From: Procambarus clarkii
Taxonomy: Eukaryota; Arthropoda; Malacostraca; Decapoda; Cambaridae
Direction: 5' to 3'
NCBI RefSeq assembly: GCF_040958095.1
Contig: NC_091237.1
Span: forward strand, 7,871,576-7,935,575
DNA: 64,000 bases
Of the stretch, positions 34,884-47,085 are shown piece by piece. Numbering within the stretch: the stretch's first letter is position 1; each line of letters begins with the position of its first letter. Below the pieces are notes generated by a model that had not been told where the DNA came from, made no database searches, and was given only the letters and a program-made list of their open reading frames with translations. Made by a program: the position numbers and the translations under genes.

Positions 34884-35962
34884 TCAGTGGATTTCAATAT
34901 CAATGGGAATAGCCTAATATACTTGTATAGACTATGGGTTTACCTACCTAACACAAAATAGCTAGATATTTTGTGTACTGTCTGAATCTCACCACTAGTT
35001 CTCGTCCGGTTAGCTCATCCATATCACCATCAGAGTTAATGGAGATAATCCAGCAATACACAAAATAGATACACAAAATAATGCATACAAGAGAAATATT
35101 ATGGAGACACTCCAATCAGAGTTATCTCAAAATTTATCCCACCCTATAGAGGGTCAGCACAAATAATGTAATATATACACAACACTGACTAGTTTTAGAT
35201 CTAGTCGTAATAATTCCTAGCTAAGAACTATAAAATTATTTAGTCTGGGCTTGTACCAAATTCAGCACAATCTCAGCCTAAATTCTACCTAATAACATGG
35301 GTAAAGATTATTGTGGTGCAATAAGGTAAATATAGTTGTGCTGTATTATTTTTTTTTTATATAATATACACTTGTGTAATTATGTGTATGAGAAATTAAA
35401 TGAACACAAAGGAATTAATTGTGTTTGGCAAGTATTCTACTGCCGTAAATATTATCTAACTCCTGAATGTACTCCTAATTGTGGAATAAAATATTATCAG
35501 GGTTAGTAATGATTAATTAGTATGAGATCAGTAATTTATATTAGTATACTGGATCCCTAAATGTTAATGATCCACTGGCTTGAGTGAATCAGTAATTTTA
35601 ACATGGATTCAGGCTATAATGGACAGTCTGCTGACAGCCATATATTGAAGCATTGGTATAGCCTAAATGGTTAACACTTAATTGGTGTTAGTGATTAATA
35701 TAAGGTTATGAGCTGTTGCTCTTGGTGACCTAAAGATTCTACTTCAGTATGAAGTGTAGGTCTAAATGTTGTGGGTAATTGGCTATGACCCACTAAAGCC
35801 ACTTTATACATGAGGTAAAAGTAGCAATATGTTAGTGTGATCTAGGCTAACTGATGTGTTACAATGTTAGTTGACACAATTAATTAAATAGTTAGTCTAG
35901 CTTCTATCACACAAGGATTAGTTATTAATGGTTAATAATTTAATTATAAATTTAATGCCTAT
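34884..35962 (-). other. BEL 5' leader
   Basis: About 1.1 kb of AT-rich untranslated sequence between primer site and Gag ATG. No additional ORF of note. Confidence 0.7.
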
Positions 35963-35980
35963 CCGGTTCGATAAGGACCA
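35963..35980 (-). other. BEL primer-binding site
   Basis: On the coding strand, TGGTCCTTATCGAACCGG begins three bases (TTA) after the 5' LTR. It starts with TGG as expected for pairing with a tRNA 3' CCA. The tRNA was not identified. Confidence 0.6.
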
Positions 35981-35983
35981 TAA

Positions 35984-37578
35984 TGTGGGATATTTGGGCT
36001 TGATTCTGATTAATTAATAATTAAAATAGTAAATTAAATTACGAAGGACCACCCGCTTTTAAAGTAAAGAGGGAAACTGAGAATTTCAGATCATTGGATA
36101 AAATTCTAGAGAAAACCAGTGACTATGGATATGACTAGAAAGTATGATCATAAGAATAATTAATGGGCTGTATTATTAAAGAAACAAACCTCAAACACCT
36201 ACATTGGGGGGTTATTACTGGAGGTCAGTACGTCCAGGAATCAGTGTGGTTCGTTCACTAATTCAATTAATAATAATCTAATCCTAAAATAATGCTGAAT
36301 ATAATATTATTCATATAAAGAAGAACATGAATATGAGCATAACAATGAGTTACAGTAAATCACACATTATGTTGAAACATTATGAATGTATCAAATTGCT
36401 AGAATATGGAAAAAAGAAATAAGCCTTAGCTTGTAGTAGGTTCCTTTAGATAACCCTGGAAGTCCTCTTAATCTCCAAGTCTGGTACACTGACGAATGGC
36501 ACGGTCAACATGGAGAAGACAGCATGAGGAATTCGTCTCTCGAGCTGCAAGATAAATAACTACCAGTAGCAATTGATTTAACTACTCAATTCATATTCAA
36601 GATTATTAATATCTACAGATGGAATTCTAATCACCTATTATTAGGTGTTATCTCGCCGCGTGACGCGCAATCACCCCGCTATTATTAAACCTGTAAATGA
36701 TGTATCAAATAAAAGGTACTTAGCTGTGGGCACTGTATAAGTATTAAGATTGCCGTAATTTCGCATCCCAGGCTCCGGTGAACCTATCCTGGATTGATGC
36801 GTTTCAAGCTGGCTGATCACGTGTCGTCAGGAACCAAGTCTAGGGTCCCTCTTTTAACACCAGCACTAGTTGAAGATATTATCTGCAAGGTCGTTCACGC
36901 CTCACAGTGGCGGCTTTCATCTGCGGATGAATAACACCTGCCCGATTTGCTGGGCAATGGTGTCGTTTTTGAATACGGTAAGTGCGGTTCTGCCTCCTTC
37001 CGGCTCTGCACGTGTCCGCGTCCCGACACCGAATGGCGTCCCCCAACCCACGCCGAGTCGGCGTTCACGACACAAATTATTGTCTTGAACATTAATATTT
37101 CCTCGCATTCGCGCTTGAAACTCTAAAGACTGGACGGGTTTATTATTTAGAGGAACGAAATATTATTATTTAACTATTTAAGAATAGTAAATATATAAGG
37201 GAGAGGAATTAATGTCTCCCCATGGCATTCATTGATGACGTTAACACTATCGCGAGGTAGACGGCATAATTCTAACGCTCTATTCGGCTTTTAGTTAGAG
37301 AACAATTCGTCTGCAATCAGTTGTCATACAGAATGCTTTAATTATGGAGAATCATATTTAATTCTCACACAAATTGAATATAATGTGTTTTACTGTAAAG
37401 AAATCTGACGCAATACTGGCGTCAGGTGACGTGAGAATTCTAGCCTAATGCACAGATGAATTATTAGTACAGGAGAATTCTACGAGTTGTTAATTTTACT
37501 TACTACAATATTAAGTATGGTTAGTAATAAGTAATGAGAATACAACAATGCTGTATTCGATGTTGGAAATATCCAACA
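35984..37578 (-). repeat. BEL 5' LTR
   Basis: 1595 bp, same ends as 27510-29104. Confidence 0.96.
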
Positions 37579-37583
37579 GGAAC
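37579..37583. repeat. Target-site duplication (right) of BEL element
   Basis: GGAAC, matching 27505-27509. Confidence 0.95.
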
Positions 37584-39480
37584 ATCCATGTGCGAGTGGC
37601 GATCATCTTGTAGCCTCACCTAGGAAGAGTGTTCTGTACTCCTATGATCACCGTCAATTAACAGTTCTCACTGGCCACTTTTTTTTTTATTGACACATTT
37701 AGGTACACCTGCATTTGTGCAGCTTCCTTACTGTTATGATCCCAGGTTGCTGAAAAACGAGTCTACCCTTAAGAGTTATTCAGTCAGACCAGACCTAAAT
37801 GAGAGGTCAAAGAAATATAAACCTGGAAATATATATATTAAATATTCGATTAAATTTGACGAACAGTTTAAAAGTATGGGCAGTGAATAAGAATATAAAT
37901 AAATGACTTGACATGAGATGTAGAGAATTTGCTGGAGGCGTGAGGCTCGTTTCAGAGGGTCTTGACCTCACTTCAGCTGCAGAAATCGTGAGGGGGAGGT
38001 CGCGCTCCATTGAGCCCCTGCTGAAGAAGTACCCCTGATTGATATACCTTCAAAAAGAAGTGAGTAGACTTTTCGACTGTGAAATAAGTCTGGAGACGTG
38101 TCAGCTCAAATCGTGGATTGTAGAAAAAGTGTGGAGCAGTTTTTAAAGCAGTTTTGTGGGAAGCCTAGGGCGACAAGTGTCGCCGCCCAGCCTGTTAGCG
38201 TCAGAGAGCAAATCAAATTCTGTGGCGAGTCATTTTAAGCTAGTTGTCAGTGATTGCCTATAGTTGGTCGTGAGCCCAGCGACCATAGCGGATGTTTAGA
38301 GATGTGTTAGGCATATTTTATTAAAGCAGAAAGCCTAAACAAAAGAATGGAGATGAGGGAGATAGCTGAGCTGTGTATCCTCTCCCATTGAGGTCATGGA
38401 GGCAATTGACCAGCCAGCGCCTGGCAGTCTCCTGGGCAAACGGACCGCCACCGGGAAGCAGAGAATGGACCCGCCCGGGCATGGGGAAATCAACTCACGG
38501 CACACGGGAATCAGGGAGATGTCGAGTGGAGACATTTATTATGTGTGGGTTTATTTTAGTTATATGTTTATAGGGAAACATCTTTATTGGCGTGTCAATG
38601 GGTTGCAGGTTTGTCTGGGAAGGAGTTGCCGAGAGAACTTCGAGCCCAGTAGAGGGGTTTGAGGATAAAGCTCCAAGGCAGTTGAAGGAGCAGTGTACTC
38701 TGAGGAAGAGTAGCCCCACAGTGAGGAGTAGGACCTCAAGCTGTGTGAGGAGGAGAAGCAGTGAAGAGGAATGTCACATGCTTCTGTAATACCAGTGGTG
38801 AAGCATCATTGCGACTCAGGAAAACTTCATGGTGTAGCAGCCTGAAAGAGTTGTAGAGGACCCTAGTAGATAATCCTGGAAGAACCTGAAGATGTTCAGG
38901 GTAGTGAACCTCTAGATGTGGAGAGGAGGATCTTATTGACCACTTGTAGAGAGTTGGTAGAGTGCTTGAGTGTCCTTGGCGTGCAAGACACAGAGGAAGG
39001 TAGGAATTTTTTACCATTATTTTTGTTTTAATGAATAAATATACTGATGTTTATAGAGTTACAGCCATAGGCCGAGTTACCTGTGTATATTTATATACAT
39101 TCTAGGGCTGGTAGTGCCATATTGTATTACGAGATTTAATCTACTTGGTGAAGTTGGTTGAATAAATGGCGAGCCAGGAGTTGGGCTACCACTTGATAAA
39201 CGACTGATAGAGTCATGATGGAATTGGATTGCAACCTGATTATAATAGCATAGAGTGTAGGAGTCAATATTATTATATCTGATTTGTGTGTTTTATATGT
39301 TCTTTGTTGTATTAAATGTTGTATTAAAGAAGTGACCAGTGTCTGGTCACTTCTCTAGCATAGTCACTTAATTAACACTTTTGATATCGGTGATGATATC
39401 CTTTATATTGGTGGTATATCGGTGATGATATCCTTTAGACAATCAAATTTAGATACAACATTAGCATGACCAATCTAATC
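37584..39480. other. Unassigned DNA with one hairpin
   Basis: No gene recognised. The GC-richer part 38390-38760 has overlapping small frames without domain features. It may be retroelement-derived, since a gypsy RT fragment follows, but this is not supported directly. A 20-bp block ATCGGTGATGATATCCTTTA occurs twice near 39385 and 39419. Confidence 0.5.
39328..39354. repeat. Perfect 12-bp hairpin
   Basis: AGAAGTGACCAG-TGT-CTGGTCACTTCT. Confidence 0.85.
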
Positions 39481-39489
39481 AATGCATTC

Positions 39490-39830
39490 CTCTAGCAAAG
39501 GTAATAAAAAACATCCACCACTGTTACCATATTCAGTTGGCGGTAGTCCACACACACGCGCAATTTACTATCAGGTTTCGATACCAATAAACAAGGAGAA
39601 CTCGAAGTACTCTGACTTGGCCGAATTAAAATCATGCTGTAGTAGAAAATACATTTCCTGTTGGATGATAGGTCATTTCTCTGGAGTCACTTAGTAAGGG
39701 TATAGTCGAAGTGAAGTTACCTCGAGCAGTTCAACATCATGCGTAATAAGGCGCATCTGAGTGTGAACCTCCCCAAACAAGCTGGAGTATGTCCCTAACA
39801 CTATCGCTGACTTTGGACACCGATCCCGTC
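39490..39830 (-). pseudogene. Ty3/gypsy RT fragment
   Basis: Minus-strand frames give LITHDVELLEVTSLRLYPY, then [40 protein letters not shown] and QLNMVTVVD, the conserved RT N-terminal region of gypsy elements with frameshifts. The catalytic core is missing. Differs from the gypsy at 13829-20827. Confidence 0.75.
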
Positions 39831-39949
39831 CATTTTTTTCTCCCGAGTGCTGACTTTGGACAGGACTCGCGTCCACTACAAAATATTTATATAAAATTAA
39901 TTTTTTATCCGATCGACCTCGGGATAGTTTCAAATTAAGCGTCTTTAGA

Positions 39950-40688
39950 ATGCGCACAATTTGATACCAAAATGAAAGATGTAACACGAAACTTGATGTC
40001 CAAACACTTTAATGATTATAATTAGGTTTTTGGTCAAAATTTTAAAATATTTGTTAAAATTATATTTATTGTGCTAATTTGTTGAGACTAGTTTTAAAAT
40101 GCGCGCCTTTACGTCACGAACAATTTGATACCAAAATGAAAGATGTAACACAAAAATATATGTCAGAGCACTGGAAAGATATAAGTAATTATGATGATGA
40201 GCTTCCAGAATTGATATATTCTTAAAATTCTAGTTATTGCTCTATTATTATGGGACTAGTTTTAAAATACACGCCTTTTTATTGCGAACAATTTGATTCC
40301 AAAATGAAAGACGTAAAACGAAAATTGATGTTATGAATCTGAACGAGTATACACATTAAGTTGCAGTATACAAATTGGCACTCGTTTACGGGTAACTTTA
40401 GGCTTTCCTGCAGGGAGGCACGCCCGGATTTTGTACATTATATTCATATACACCTGTAGGGAATTCATTTGCAAACTCAATGATACCAAAACGAGCGACA
40501 TAGCACGAGAATTAGGGTGAGAAAACTGAAACGAGTATAAACATTTTACTGATTTGGTGCGCTCACGGCAAATTTTTCCGACTTTAGGCTTTGCTGTGGG
40601 AAGTCTCAACAGGCTTTTGGACATTATATGCATATACATCTGCAGGGAATCTAATTGCGAACACAATGATACCAAAACAAACGACGTA
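39950..40688. repeat. Tandem repeat, about 165-190 bp units
   Basis: The block CAATTTGATACCAAAATGAA (or CAATGATACCAAAAC) recurs at 39957, 40121, 40289, 40478 and 40664, spacings 164, 168, 189 and 186. Two sub-types are visible: the first three units, and the last two with CTGCAGGGA and TTTAGGCTTT blocks. The array is interrupted by two LINE insertions and a 38-bp remnant lies at 46963-47000. Confidence 0.85.
40676..40688. repeat. Target-site duplication (left) of LINE copy 1
   Basis: AACAAACGACGTA, repeated exactly at 46963-46975. Confidence 0.9.
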
Positions 40689-40771
40689 AGTAAGTAAGTA
40701 ATTATCAAAAGAAGGGACCAAACCGGGAAGGCTATGTAGCACCATCAAATACGTAAAATAATCAGAGGGCG

Positions 40772-43700
40772 CTAAATATCACCAAGGATGCCAATACGAG
40801 AACAAAAACGCATAAGGCGAACGATATCAAAAGTATCCGAGTCACCAAGAATTCTACCGAGGGACAGGTGACCGCGAGGGGCGGTCGGAAAGCAAGACAC
40901 ACGCTCGTCCTGGAAGTCAGGACATTCAAGAAGGACATGCACGACCGTAAGAGGGACAATGCAACTAGGACAATAAGGAGCAGGGCGGCGCTCCATCAAG
41001 TGACCATGGGTTAAGCGAGTATGGCCAATACGCAACCTCGCCCGAGCTGTTTCCCACCGCCGGTTACGGTGGAAGGAGGACGGCCACGAGGAAACACAAC
41101 ATTTAAGAGTACGTAGCTTGTTACCAGTAACAGACAACCAAGAAGCCTGCCAACGGGTAAGGACTGAGGAATGGATAACCGGGTAAAAGTCGGAATACGG
41201 AATGCCTTTACGAGAGATGGGACAAGAGCGGACAGCTTCCTTGGCGGCAGCATCCGCACGCTCATTTAAAGACACACCAATATGGCTGGGAACCCAACAA
41301 AACTCAACCGACTTAAATTTACTGTGAACGAGAAACAGCCAATGCTGGATCTCGACAACTACTGGATGAACCGGATTAAAGGACCCGAGAGCCATGAGGG
41401 CACTACGAGAGTCAACAACAACTACAAAGGAAGACTGACAACGAGAAAGCAGGAGACGAAGAGCATAGAGAATAGCATAAAGTTCCGCTGTAAAGATGCT
41501 AGTCTCCGGAGGCAAGCGACACATATAAGTGCGATCAGGAAAAACAACAGAGTAGCCAACACCGTCCGCTGACTTAGACCCATCGGTGAAGACAGAAACG
41601 GAGTGGGAGTGAGAAGAAAAGTGCTCGAGGAAAAGGCGTTTTAGAACCGTAGGAGGGGTAAAAGCTTTAGTGATACGGGTCAAGGATGTACAAAACCGCG
41701 GAAGAGGGACCCTCCACGGGGGCAAAGAAGGAACAACACGAGGAGAAACATCAGAAATACGAACGGAAAGAGAATCCTGTAGGCGAGATAACCGGACAGA
41801 AAGAGGGAGGTGGTGAAGAGGAACAGGAACCGCAGGAGGGGTAAAAGTTAAAGCACGACAGAGGCGAGAGGAAGGATGTTGCAAGGACCGCGCAAGATAG
41901 CGAAGACAGTAGCGATCACGGCGGTCCTGGAGAGACAGGAAGCCAGTGTCAACATACAAGCTAAGGATGGGAGTCGAACGAAAGGCACCAGAACTGAGGC
42001 GCAACCCAGTATGGTGCAAAGCATCAAGACGGCGAAGAGTAGAAGGAGAAGCAGACGAGTAAGCAGGGCAACCATAATCGAGCTTAGACAGGACGAGAGA
42101 GGAATGTAAAGCAAGGAGAGTGCGCCTATCTTCCCCCCAAGAAGTATGGGACAAGACCCGAAGGAGGGTAAGGGCCCTAGAGCACTCAACACGGAGGTAA
42201 GAGATATGGGGAGACCAAGACAAACGAGTGTCAAGGAATAACCCCAAAAGCTTCGCGGAATCTTTGTATTCAAGGGGATGACCATAAAGTGACAAAGAGG
42301 GACGAAGAACAACCCGTTTCCACGTAAAAGTCATGGCACAAGTCTTAGAAGTAGAGAACTTGAAGCCATGATCTGTGGCCCAAGACGACACGGCATCAAT
42401 TGCAAGCTGAAGCCGGCGTTGAAGGAGAGGCGAATCATCACCCTGACAACAAAGGGTAAGATCATCGACATAGAGAGCAGAGAAGACACCAGAAGGAAGA
42501 GAGGAAAGAAGACCATTGAGGGCAACCAGAAAAAGAGTAGTGCTCAGAACAATACCCTGGGGCACACCTTCGTATTGCTGAAAAGAGGGAGAGAGAGCGG
42601 TAACAAGGCGCACCCGAAAGGAACGACGAGAGAGGAAGCTGCGGAGAAAGAGAGGGAGATGACCACGAAGGCCAAAAGAATGAAGTTGAGATAGGATATG
42701 ATAACGCCAAGTGGTGTCGTAAGCCTTTTCCAGGTCAAAAAGGACGGCAACAACGGAGGTCTTCGCAGCAAAAGCAGTACGAATATAAACCTCCAAGTTC
42801 ACCAGGACATCTGTCGTGCTGCGGCACTTGCGGAAACCAAATTGAGAAGGGGAGAGGAGGTGATGGTGTTCCAGGAACCACATCAGACGAACGTTAACCA
42901 TACGTTCAAAGAGTTTGCAGACACAACTTGTGAGAGCAATAGGGCGAAAGTCCTTAGGGGAAGTACCCAGAGACCCCGGTTTGCGAACAGGGAGGACAAC
43001 GGCATCGAGCCAGTCCTCAGGGACTGACGACGACTCCCAGATCCGATTATACAGACTCAGTAAATACTGAGACGTGCTCGGAGGGAGATGGCGAAGCATC
43101 TCATAATGAATACCATCGGAGCCCGCCGCCGTAGAACCGCAGAGGGCCAGGGCAGAACGAAGTGCAGAGAGAGAGAAGGGATCATTATAGGGAAGCTGAA
43201 GATGAGTGCAGAAATCTAAAGGACGAGACTCAAGGACAGGTTTACGAAGAAGGAAAGATTGGGGAAGATGAAGACCAGAGCTAACAGAAGAAAAGTGAGA
43301 ACCCAGTTCGGAAGCGACCTGCAATGGGTCCGCCACAAGAGTATCATGGAGGTGAAGGACCGGTGAAACATCGGGAACGAACTTACCCACTATCTTGCGG
43401 ATATGCTTCCAGATCTGGGCCAGAGGGGTTTCGGACGTAATTGTTGAGACATAAGATGCCCAACATTCACGTTTAGCCGTACGGATGGCCCTACGGGCCA
43501 CCGCACTCGCTTTCCGAAAGAAAAGAATCGGTCGGTGCCTCTTCCAGGCTGCACGCTTACAGTGGACAGCCTGAGCACAGTCCGCATTCCACCAGGGAAC
43601 GCACTTCCGCGGACCCCGAGAGGAAGAGCGAGGAATAGAGCGGAGGGCAGCATTGAAGACAGTGTCATGAAAAAGGAGGAGAGCGCGAGAGAGAGGCAGA

Positions 43701-44457
43701 AGGGAGAGGTCAGAGAGAGCAGCACGGAGGGTAAATAGGGTCCAGTCTGCTTTAGCAAACTGCCACCTAGGGAAAGAGAGGGAAGGGCGAAAAGAGAAAA
43801 AGGAAACAAGGATGGGGAAATGATCACTTCCATGGAGGTCATCAAGAACCTGCCACGTGAAATCTAAGTAAAGAGAAGAAGAGCAGAGAGAAAGATCAAG
43901 ACAAGAAAGGATGCGAGTCCGAGAGTCCAAATGAGTGGGCTCACCAGAATTCAGAAGAGAGAGGGAAGAAGAGAGGAGAAACGGCTCAAGGAGGCGACCC
44001 CGGGTATTCGTCAGAACGTCACCCCAAAGGGAATGACGACAATTGAAGTCACCCAGCAGGAGCACAGGCTCCGGCAAGGAGTCTAGGAGGTGTTTCAAAT
44101 CAGGAAGAGAGAGCGGGACACTCGGGGGGAGATAAATGGAACAAACTGTATACCATTTCCCCACAAAGATACGAGCAGCAGAACAATGGAGAGGCGAAGG
44201 AAAAAGTAAAGGAACAAAGGGAACATCAGCACGAATCAAGAGAGCAGAATAATTAGAAGCCCCAGCAATGGCTGGGGGGGGGGGGAGAGAAAGGAATAGC
44301 CACGAAAACGATGAGGACGAGCACCAAGCATTGGCTCCTGGAGACAGACACAAAGGGGCGAAAACCGCGAAATCAGAAGTTGGAGTTCGAGGAAATTGGC
44401 GTAATAACCTCGAACGTTCCATTGAAGAATGGACAACGACGAGAAGAGAAAGGACAA
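40772..44457 (-). pseudogene. LINE copy 1 ORF2 (endonuclease, RT, RNase H)
   Basis: The endonuclease opens in one frame (SILQWNVRGYYANF, then CLQEPMLGA, 44457 to about 44290) and continues in another after a run of 12 C on the coding strand (44274-44285): VLLLGDFNCRHSLWGD, DLHGSDHFPILVS. RT: FDLEKAYDTTWRYHIL, YEGVPQGIVLSTTLF (usual VPQGSVL altered to I), SALYVDDLTLC. RNase H: VFTDGSKSADGVGY, ETSIFTAELYAILYAL, DSRSALMAL, WVPSHIGVSLNERADAAA. C-terminal CPSCIVPLTVVHVLLECPDF. About 1230 codons. Relative to copy 2 it lacks five codons near 43530. Inactive unless the C-run is bypassed. Confidence 0.93.
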
Positions 44458-44504
44458 AACCAGTGAACAAGGAAGAAACCAAGGCGAAAGAGCAACAGAG
44501 CACG

Positions 44505-46446
44505 TTAAAGAATATCAGGGTCGGGATCAGGGTCAGCAAAGTCAGGGTTAGGGGGCATGGGTAAACTGAGCAAAGACGGAGGGAAGGAAACGGGAGAACA
44601 GATCAGAGGGGGGCGGGCGGGGTCCGGAGGAGGAGGAAGAGGAGGAGACAATGGAGAGGAGCAGTCAAGGACAGCAGCAGGAAGAGGGGGAGTAGAAAGA
44701 GGGGAGCGCACCCCAGCAAGAGCAGCAACCGAAAGGGAAGCAGGGGCCAAAGAAACCTCCATAGCAGGAACAGGGGGCGCAATCACTGAAACGGGAGGGG
44801 AAGGAGCAACAGAACCAGACGTAGGAGCTGAGGAAGAAAGCGAAGCCTTCTTACCCGCCGGGGAAGAGGAAGGAGAGGAGCCAGGCTTACGCTTCTGACT
44901 GAAAGAGACCAGTGTCCCAGCAACTACGTACCGGGCAACGGATTCCAGTGTCTCAGCAGGAGAAGCCGAACGAGAGCACACGACGGCCGCTAGGAGAGCG
45001 ATGGACATCCGCCCGCACCGACAGGCGGTGGGGAGAGCCGATACATGGAGGAAGAGGATGGGAAGGAGGATCGGAGGGGGACGAGGAAGAAGACACAGGA
45101 GACACGACAGACCGGGTAGAAGGAAGGGGAGCCCCGGACAGAGGACCAGGAGGATCCTTCGGGAGAGAACCCAAAGGAACAGAGGAGGGGGCAGTGGGCG
45201 CATCAGGGTCCAAGGCCCGGAAACGGTTGTGAGTCTGAGGAAGGCGGGAAGGACGAGGAGAGGAAGAGCGCAACACGCGAGCATAAGAGATATTAGCATA
45301 AGGCGGGAGCCGGCGAACCTGGCGTCTCGCCTCAGGAAAAGATAAAGGCTCCCGGTGCTTCAAGTTGAGGACGGCTGCCTCAAGCTTGAAATGGACACAC
45401 GCACGGGAGAAGGTAGGATGGGCCTCACCGCAGTTGAGGCAACGAGCCTGGGGAGAAGTGCACTCCGACTTAGAGTCATCTTCGCCACCACACAAAGGAC
45501 AGAGAGAGACAGTCCCGGAGCAGCGGAGGGCACCATGCCCAAACCTCCAGCACTTGTTGCAGAGCCGAGGAGAAGGAATGTACTCCTTGACAGAGCACCT
45601 GGCACCAGCAAGAACGACAGAGGGTGGAAGGGTCCTACCATCAAAGGTAATCTTCACAACCCGGAGGGGTTGACGGCGACTACCACGAGGGGGACGAGTA
45701 AACGTGTCCACCTGGAGAATAGAATGGCCCTGGGCAGCAAGGATATGTCGAATATCGTCGTGGCAGTCGCGCAGGTCCCGAACACCGGTCGCAACATGGG
45801 GCGGGAGCAAAATAGTGCCAACACTGGCATTCAACTGAGCTTTCTTCGAGACCCGAACAGGGGTCTCGCCAAGGCAGGATAAGGCAGCCAAGCGGGAAGC
45901 AGCATCCTGAGAAGGAGCAGCAACGACACGTGTACCGAGACGAGTGGGGTTGAAAGTAATGGAGGCATCCACGGAATCAACGAGATGTCGATGGAGGGAG
46001 AAATCGTCAGGAGGCGCAGAATCAAGAGGGAGGAGATCAAAATATTTGGCCCACGACGCGGGACCAAACAAGGCTTGATAGGTAGCAGAACTGGAAGGAA
46101 TCGAGCGAGGGCGGCCGTGACGAGGACGGCGGTGAGAACCCCCAGAGAGAGAGGGGTTAAAAGGCGCAGTAGTTACAACTAGAGAAGGAGCCGCGCCAGG
46201 GGACGAGGTAGTCACCACTGGGGGCTTGGGGCTCGACCCAACCACAGAGGAGGGAGGGGAGCCAGGGGAAAGAGTCAGAGAGGCCAAAGGAGGAGCAAGG
46301 TCGGGGCCCAATGCAGCGGAGGCTACAGAGCCCGGTCTTCCAATACGGACCGACTCGGGGGCTTGGTCGCCCACCCCACGAGCCTGAGAAGGTACACCAG
46401 AAGCAGCCGAAACAGGGGTTATCATCATGACGAAAAAAGAATTCAT
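44505..46446 (-). pseudogene. LINE copy 1 ORF1 (Gag-like with CCHC knuckles), 2-bp deletion
   Basis: Starts at ATG 46446. Ser/Pro-rich N-terminus, a globular middle (FLTxxRLGTRVVAAP region, TILLPPHVATGVRDL), then CNKCWRFGHGALRC, CPLCGGEDDSKSEC and CLNCGEAHPTFSRAC (about residues 300-355), then a Pro/Ser-rich tail. At about 44995-45005 a CA-repeat is two bases shorter than in copy 2, ending the frame early at 44953. The rest of the ORF continues in the next frame to 44505 (tail DPDPDPDIL). The full product would be about 645 aa. Its end overlaps the open frame upstream of ORF2. Confidence 0.9.
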
Positions 46447-46962
46447 TCACGAATGTGCCCCCACACCCACCATGGAGCCACAATTAGAGGCAGGACACCC
46501 AACAAGAAGCTATCGCCGATCTTGCCGGGGCCTCCTAGGGGTGCGTCGTGAGTATACGCCCCACAAACGTCACCTTAAGAAACCGACAGTCCGTCGAGAT
46601 CGGGTTCAGTGACGAAAGGGGGGGATTGACAATAAAAGGTTCCCCTCGCTCTCGACGTCGGGTACTACAGTTCTACGGGTGCAAGAGTATGCCTCCTCAA
46701 GCACCCGGGCGTCAAAATAGAAGAAGTCCAAGGGAAGAACCAGAACGAGCAAAAGGTCGGCAGGAAACGGCAAGCAGATAGGAGAAGAGGGGGGAGAAAA
46801 ACGAAACAGAAGGAAAAGGAAAAGATGCCCAGCAGAATCGGAGAGGACGGCAGCAAGAGCACAAGGCTAGAAAAGGACAGAGGACTGTCCCAAGGAGCAT
46901 CACACTCCGGCAGCCGTCCACTAAGCCCCCACACGGCGACAACGAGCTGAGCGGGGAGGGGG
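46447..46962 (-). other. LINE copy 1 5' UTR
   Basis: GC-rich leader upstream of ORF1, ending at the right target duplication. It would carry the internal promoter expected of a full-length LINE (inferred). Confidence 0.7.
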
Positions 46963-47000
46963 AACAAACGACGTAGCACGAGAATTAAGGTCAGAAAACT
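46963..47000. repeat. Target duplication and remnant of the tandem repeat between LINE copies
   Basis: Starts AACAAACGACGTA (13-bp duplication) and continues GCACGAGAATTAAGGTCAGA, matching the unit at about 40488-40525. Copy 2 begins 38 bp further along the same unit. Confidence 0.9.
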
Positions 47001-47085
47001 GAAGTAAGTAAGTAATTATCAAAAGAAGGCACCAAACCGGGAAGGCTATGTAGCACCATCAAATACGCAAAATAATCAGAGGGCG

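Larger units (their letters stand above)
27510..37578 (-). mobile_element. BEL/Pao LTR retrotransposon, near-intact and young
   Basis: 10.07 kb flanked by GGAAC. Two LTRs of exactly 1595 bp differ at about four positions I could see. On the minus strand: 5' LTR, primer site, 1.1-kb leader, Gag-protease frame, RT-RNase H, integrase, short 3' region, 3' LTR. The whole coding region is one frame, 34883 down to 29457, broken only by two UGA codons (32862-32864 and 30531-30533), with no frameshift. BEL identity rests on a DUF1759-like Gag, an A17-type protease, Pao-type RT/RNase H and BEL integrase. Confidence 0.95.
40689..46962 (-). mobile_element. Full-length APE-RT-RNase H LINE (I-superfamily-like), copy 1
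   Basis: 6.27 kb between 13-bp duplications, with 3' tail of TTAC/AAGT repeats. Minus-strand order: roughly 0.5-kb 5' UTR, ORF1 with three CCHC-type knuckles, ORF2 with apurinic endonuclease, RT, RNase H and a C-terminal knuckle. ORF1 has a 2-bp deletion and ORF2 a frame break in a homopolymer. Clade placement (I/Nimb-like versus R1-like) is uncertain: RNase H favours the I group. Confidence 0.93.

Noticed and set aside
37690..38789. Possible exons or a small gene (several 60-90 codon frames)
   Set aside because: Overlapping frames on both strands without splice-consistent structure or recognisable protein. Left as unassigned DNA.
39950..40688. CRISPR-like array
   Set aside because: Units are 164-189 bp with related spacers and no short conserved repeat with unique spacers. 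It is eukaryotic tandem repeat DNA.
41282..46612. Plus-strand Arg/Glu-rich ORFs opposite the LINE copies
   Set aside because: Antisense shadows of GC-rich LINE coding sequence. They recur in both copies at the same places.
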